In this document: positions 5,936 to 7,562 of the stretch, in pieces
Position numbering within the stretch: the stretch's first letter is position 1
Layout: the number at the start of each line of letters is the position of its first letter
DNA from: Candidatus Hodarchaeota archaeon
GTDB lineage: Archaea; Asgardarchaeota; Heimdallarchaeia; Hodarchaeales; Hodarchaeaceae
Length of the DNA: 7,562 nucleotides
Direction of reading: 5' to 3'
Assembly (NCBI GenBank): GCA_016840285.1
Contig: JAEOSR010000034.1
Location: forward strand, 1-7,562
The notes under the pieces: model-generated
Seen by the model: the letters and a program-made list of their open reading frames with translations, nothing else
Database searches by the model: none
What the model was told of the DNA's origin: nothing
Position numbers and translations under genes: made by a program

Positions 5936-6043
5936 CAGAAACCACCTCCTTTTTCGGATTCTCCACAGAAATAACCTTATCATTTTAAAGGCCATCCTAA
6001 GTTTACTAATTTTAATTTCTTTGATTTTACCTTTATTTTCCAT
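5276..6043 (-). CDS. Rhodanese-TusA fusion protein, copy 2
   Basis: This is a paralogue of the downstream gene with the same domain order. Numbering is from the alternative GTG at 6050-6052, which adds three residues; the ATG at 6041-6043 is preferred here. The rhodanese part runs from PPLILDLRGEKEF (59-71) through GHIPNAMHVP (83-92) and the active-site TLCPGGGMS (Cys113) to KGGIWAWAKKGYP (138-150). The TusA part has LDARGLVCPQPILKSKKKL (188-206) with Cys195 and TTDPGSKRDIPAW (219-231). Compared with copy 1 it has an insert, GGGDDKYEKH (73-82), in the rhodanese domain, a shorter loop before the active-site Cys and a longer linker (KGKQPLDEKS). The TusA parts are nearly identical and the N-termini diverge strongly. 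The first 40 residues are basic and partly hydrophobic (RMAFKMIRLFLWRIRKRRWF), possibly a membrane-associating amphipathic segment. Function is as for copy 1: persulfide transfer, with unknown acceptor. Confidence 0.86.
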   Translation of the reverse strand: MENKGKIKEIKISKLRMAFKMIRLFLWRIRKRRWFLPDLDEITTDELFERMNSNNPPLILDLRGEKEFIGGGDDKYEKHGHIPNAMHVPIMELTANLEDLPKDKEIVTLCPGGGMSLVAVDILVKAEFQDVKSLKGGIWAWAKKGYPLITTAEDIISSHEDAKPGTFKGKQPLDEKSLSEVHYTLDARGLVCPQPILKSKKKLKTLKLGQVLEILTTDPGSKRDIPAWVHVTGQELLVSEERGPKEFRFLVKRMK

Positions 6044-6079
6044 TTTATTCACTATACACAGATTGGTTTCATCCAGATT

Positions 6080-6121
6080 CTAAGACGTAGTAGTGGTGGG
6101 ATACCCTTTTTTGTGCCACAT
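6080..6121 (-). pseudogene. Fragment of a third rhodanese-TusA copy
   Basis: The minus strand reads MWHKKGYPTTTTS and then a stop, matching MWREKGYPTTTAED at the end of the copy 1 rhodanese domain (residues 130-143). At nucleotide level 6090-6121 matches 4752-4783 at 30 of 32 positions, closer than either is to copy 2. Only this piece remains; both the active-site part and the TusA part are missing. It is joined at about 6120 to a dehydrogenase fragment in another frame, so it is the product of a deletion or recombination and not a functional gene. Confidence 0.75.
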
Positions 6122-6198
6122 TGTCTTTGAGTGTAGCTTTGTCTATCTCTTTGAGCTGAAGAACATCGGGGGAGCCATATTCTGTGAATAAAGCTCAT
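6120..6198 (-). pseudogene. N-terminal fragment of a second MDR dehydrogenase
   Basis: Codons 6188-6120 on the minus strand read FTEYGSPDVLQLKE followed by IDKATLKDN. This aligns with TKYGPPEVLELKEVGKPTPKDN (residues 7-28) of the intact dehydrogenase at 259-1251, with about 14 of 22 residues identical. An ATG at 6196-6198 stands where the start belongs, but the distance to the conserved part is five bases too short compared with the intact gene, so the original first codons are frameshifted or partly deleted. The frame then runs into the rhodanese fragment one base out of register. It cannot encode a working enzyme. Confidence 0.7.
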
Positions 6199-6219
6199 TT
6201 AAGGTTCGATCGTACAAAT

Positions 6220-6235
6220 CAAATAATATTATTTG
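6220..6235. promoter_or_regulatory. 16-bp perfect palindrome CAAATAATATTATTTG
   Basis: This perfect dyad lies 22-37 bases upstream of the ATG of the dehydrogenase relic, where a promoter or operator of the former gene would sit. It may be a surviving operator or a TATA region read either way. No gene now uses it clearly except possibly rhodanese-TusA copy 2, about 180 bases downstream. Its function is inference. Confidence 0.3.
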
Positions 6236-6272
6236 TGAATTTTTGTAGACTAAGGATTTCAATTGCATTATA

Positions 6273-6302
6273 CGTTGGTTATTGCACATCTGTTAAATAA
6301 AA
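6273..6302. repeat. 30-bp shared element, copy 1
   Basis: This segment matches 7497-7526 at 27 of 30 positions (CGTTGG.TATTGCA.ATCTG followed by TTA.ATAAAA). It lies about 75 bases upstream of the start of the dehydrogenase relic on the minus strand. Similarity stops sharply on both sides, which suggests a discrete binding site or a short mobile or recombination footprint and not a longer duplication. Confidence 0.6.
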
Positions 6303-6368
6303 TGGATTTTTATTGATCGAAAAGATTTAGAAAATTGATTGTAAGAAATGAAGATAAAGTAGGAATTG

Positions 6369-6390
6369 AAAAAATGGTACTACTCCATTT
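6369..6390 (-). terminator. Intrinsic-terminator-like hairpin after the PPOX-like gene
   Basis: On the minus strand AAATGG-AGTAGTA-CCATTT forms a perfect 6-bp stem that runs straight into a T-run (plus-strand A-run at 6369-6374). It begins 18 bases after the stop of the PPOX-like gene, the expected place for transcript termination of that unit. The structure is seen; activity is inferred. Confidence 0.5.
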
Positions 6391-6408
6391 AAAATATTCT
6401 AATCACAA

Positions 6409-6861
6409 TTATTTTACCTTGCAGATGAATTTAGTGGGGGTATTTGCAAAATCACTCATCTGCCATGCAAATACAGTCTGTGGGACTACTCTCCAGAAAG
6501 GTGGCGGATGAAACATCTTGTACCGCTTATCATACAACTCGCCAAGTATCTGATGTAAATCCTCATCTGAAAATTGTTCCGCATAACCCTCTATAATTAC
6601 TACCTTCTCCCCACTCTCAGTATGAACTGAAATATTTTTATTATTCAGTAAATTTCTTGCATTTCTGGTTGCGGAACCACCCCCGAAGTAGAAAATATTC
6701 TCATACCATATTCCCCAGACAGGTCGAGAATGTGGGAAATTACCACGAATTGTATTTATCCAGTAATTATCTGATTCGTCCATCCATCTATTGACATCAT
6801 CCCATGAGACAAGCCCTGATCTTTTTTCCGATATACCGTAATCTGGAATATTCGGTCTCAT
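6409..6861 (-). CDS. FMN-binding split-barrel (pyridoxamine 5'-phosphate oxidase-like) family protein
   Basis: From the ATG at 6859-6861 this is a 150-residue protein, the usual size of small PPOX-like split-barrel proteins. Counting from that Met, it starts MRPNIPDYGISEKR, has YWINTIRGNFPHSRPVWGIWYEN (about 33-55; strand pair contacting the flavin), YFGGGSATRNARNL (58-71; phosphate-contacting turn and helix), a strand VVIIEGYAE, and FWRVVPQTVFAW near the C-terminus. Members bind FMN, F420 or haem and act as oxidases, reductases or cofactor carriers; which applies here cannot be read out. In-frame upstream starts exist (ATG 6892-6894, GTG 6907-6909), but the extra residues look unlike the family. 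It follows the DUF1232 gene on the same strand and may share its transcript, although an A+T-rich box near 6870-6890 could give it its own promoter. Confidence 0.82.
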   Translation of the reverse strand: MRPNIPDYGISEKRSGLVSWDDVNRWMDESDNYWINTIRGNFPHSRPVWGIWYENIFYFGGGSATRNARNLLNNKNISVHTESGEKVVIIEGYAEQFSDEDLHQILGELYDKRYKMFHPPPFWRVVPQTVFAWQMSDFANTPTKFICKVK

Positions 6862-6923
6862 AGGCTCTGAAATTATTAATTTTATTATCTGCATGCTTAT
6901 TTTCAACACTCATTAAAATTGCA

Positions 6924-7334
6924 TTAGAAATTGGTAAAATAGGCTAATACTATCCTCAACAAACCAATAAACCATATAAGAAGAAATCCCAATCCAACGA
7001 TCCAAATAAAAATTATAACCAGAGTTGTTTTCTTTCCAATTGGCACTTCTCTCTTTTTTTCTTCCATAGCCTTTTTTCGACATTCTTCAATTACCTCTTT
7101 TGGAATTAGCTTTAGCGCAATAGAAATACCAATAGGAACTAAGATCAAATCGTCTAAATAACCTAAAATAGGAATGAAATCTGGGACAAGATCAATTGGG
7201 CAAAAAGCATATCCAATAATAATGCCTAGAAATAATCGTTTCCACCAAGAGACTCGTGAGTCTTTATACACAAGATAAAGAGTATAAGTTTCTTTCTTAA
7301 GGTTTCTGGCTTTATTTTTTAACTCTGTTATCAT
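6924..7334 (-). CDS. DUF1232 (YkvA-like) small membrane protein
   Basis: From the ATG at 7332-7334 this is a 136-residue protein. Residues about 18-95 carry the DUF1232 signature: YLVYKDSRVSWWKRLFLGII followed by the hallmark IGYAFCPIDLVPDFIP and ILGYLDDLILVPIGISIAL. A charged stretch (PKEVIEECRKKAMEEKKREV) follows, then a C-terminal hydrophobic helix, LVIIFIWIVGLGFLLIWFIG. It is probably an inner-membrane protein with two or three helices; the family's function is unknown. An in-frame ATG at 7431-7433 would add 33 residues and fits the TATA box at 7461-7468 for a leaderless message, but the added segment (for example IRYTYFHRYIQ) does not look like the family's N-terminus. The shorter start is therefore preferred, with moderate certainty. 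It lies directly before the PPOX-like gene on the same strand. Confidence 0.85.
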   Translation of the reverse strand: MITELKNKARNLKKETYTLYLVYKDSRVSWWKRLFLGIIIGYAFCPIDLVPDFIPILGYLDDLILVPIGISIALKLIPKEVIEECRKKAMEEKKREVPIGKKTTLVIIFIWIVGLGFLLIWFIGLLRIVLAYFTNF

Positions 7335-7460
7335 GATTCTAATCAATTCAAAGGTGTTACTAGAATAATTTTCTTTCTTGTCATTCAGTTGGATATATCT
7401 ATGAAAATACGTATATCGAATGCATAATGTCATATAACTAAAGATAAATGTCTTTTAGAC

Positions 7461-7468
7461 TATATAAA
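7461..7468 (-). promoter_or_regulatory. TATA box (TTTATATA) of the DUF1232 unit
   Basis: On the minus strand GCTTTATATAGTC contains the best TATA box in the window. Transcription would start near 7438-7440, just before the in-frame ATG at 7433, giving either a leaderless long form or a leader of about 105 bases before the preferred ATG at 7334. The shared 30-bp element lies about 30 bases further upstream. Confidence 0.5.
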
Positions 7469-7496
7469 GCGAATCTAAAGCTTTTAATGAGTTAAG

Positions 7497-7526
7497 CGTT
7501 GGATATTGCATATCTGTTATATAAAA
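7497..7526. repeat. 30-bp shared element, copy 2
   Basis: This is the partner of 6273-6302. It contains the dyad GATAT-TGC-ATATC (7502-7514) and lies about 64 bases upstream of the first possible start of the DUF1232 gene and about 30 bases upstream of its TATA box. This suits an operator or activator site on the minus-strand unit. In copy 1 the dyad is weaker, while the TATTGCA core is kept. Confidence 0.6.
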
Positions 7527-7562
7527 AAAGGAAAATATACAGAAAAACAAGGTTCTATGCAA

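Noticed and set aside
5670..6083. Plus-strand 137-codon frame
   Set aside because: It is antisense to rhodanese-TusA copy 2, whose domain motifs are unambiguous.
1..7562. CRISPR array, tRNA or rRNA genes
   Set aside because: I found no regularly spaced repeats, no cloverleaf with the conserved T-loop and no rRNA core sequences. The only repeats are the two-copy elements listed.

Overview
This A+T-rich window most likely comes from an archaeon, and probably from an Asgard lineage such as Heimdallarchaeia or its relatives. The main argument is a gene for a single gelsolin-like domain (2323-2658, minus), a family that among prokaryotes is best known from Asgard archaea. Supporting signs are TATA-box-like elements a short distance upstream of starts, a VapBC-type module and a DUF4386 membrane protein. 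Lineage placement is inference; there is no rRNA or ribosomal protein here to confirm it.

Layout. Positions 1-258 look like the debris of an IS200/IS605-type TnpB element: an 11-bp hairpin, a short open frame resembling a TnpB C-terminus, and hairpins that run into the next gene. Positions 259-1983 (minus) hold a probable two-gene unit: a DUF4386 six-helix membrane protein followed by a zinc-free medium-chain dehydrogenase/quinone oxidoreductase-like enzyme. A regulatory-looking spacer separates it from the gelsolin-domain gene. Positions 2660-3300 contain no intact gene, only a frame-broken minus-strand coding relic and the promoter of the VapBC-like pair (3308-4015, plus). A bidirectional terminator-like hairpin lies between this pair and the convergent minus-strand genes that follow.

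Positions 4451-6043 (minus) hold two tandem paralogues of a rhodanese-TusA fusion, proteins expected to accept and pass on persulfide sulfur. Behind the second one lies a chimeric relic in which the N-terminus of a second dehydrogenase of the same family runs directly into a fragment of a third rhodanese-TusA copy. This indicates past duplication, recombination and loss within the block. Positions 6409-7334 (minus) hold a DUF1232 membrane protein and an FMN-binding split-barrel (PPOX-like) protein, closed by an intrinsic-terminator-like hairpin. A 30-bp element occurs upstream of this pair and again upstream of the dehydrogenase relic, suggesting a shared regulatory site.

Together the intact genes suggest redox and sulfur-transfer housekeeping (dehydrogenase, flavin protein, sulfur carriers), a toxin-antitoxin pair and one cytoskeleton-type gene, embedded in a region with many scars of rearrangement.
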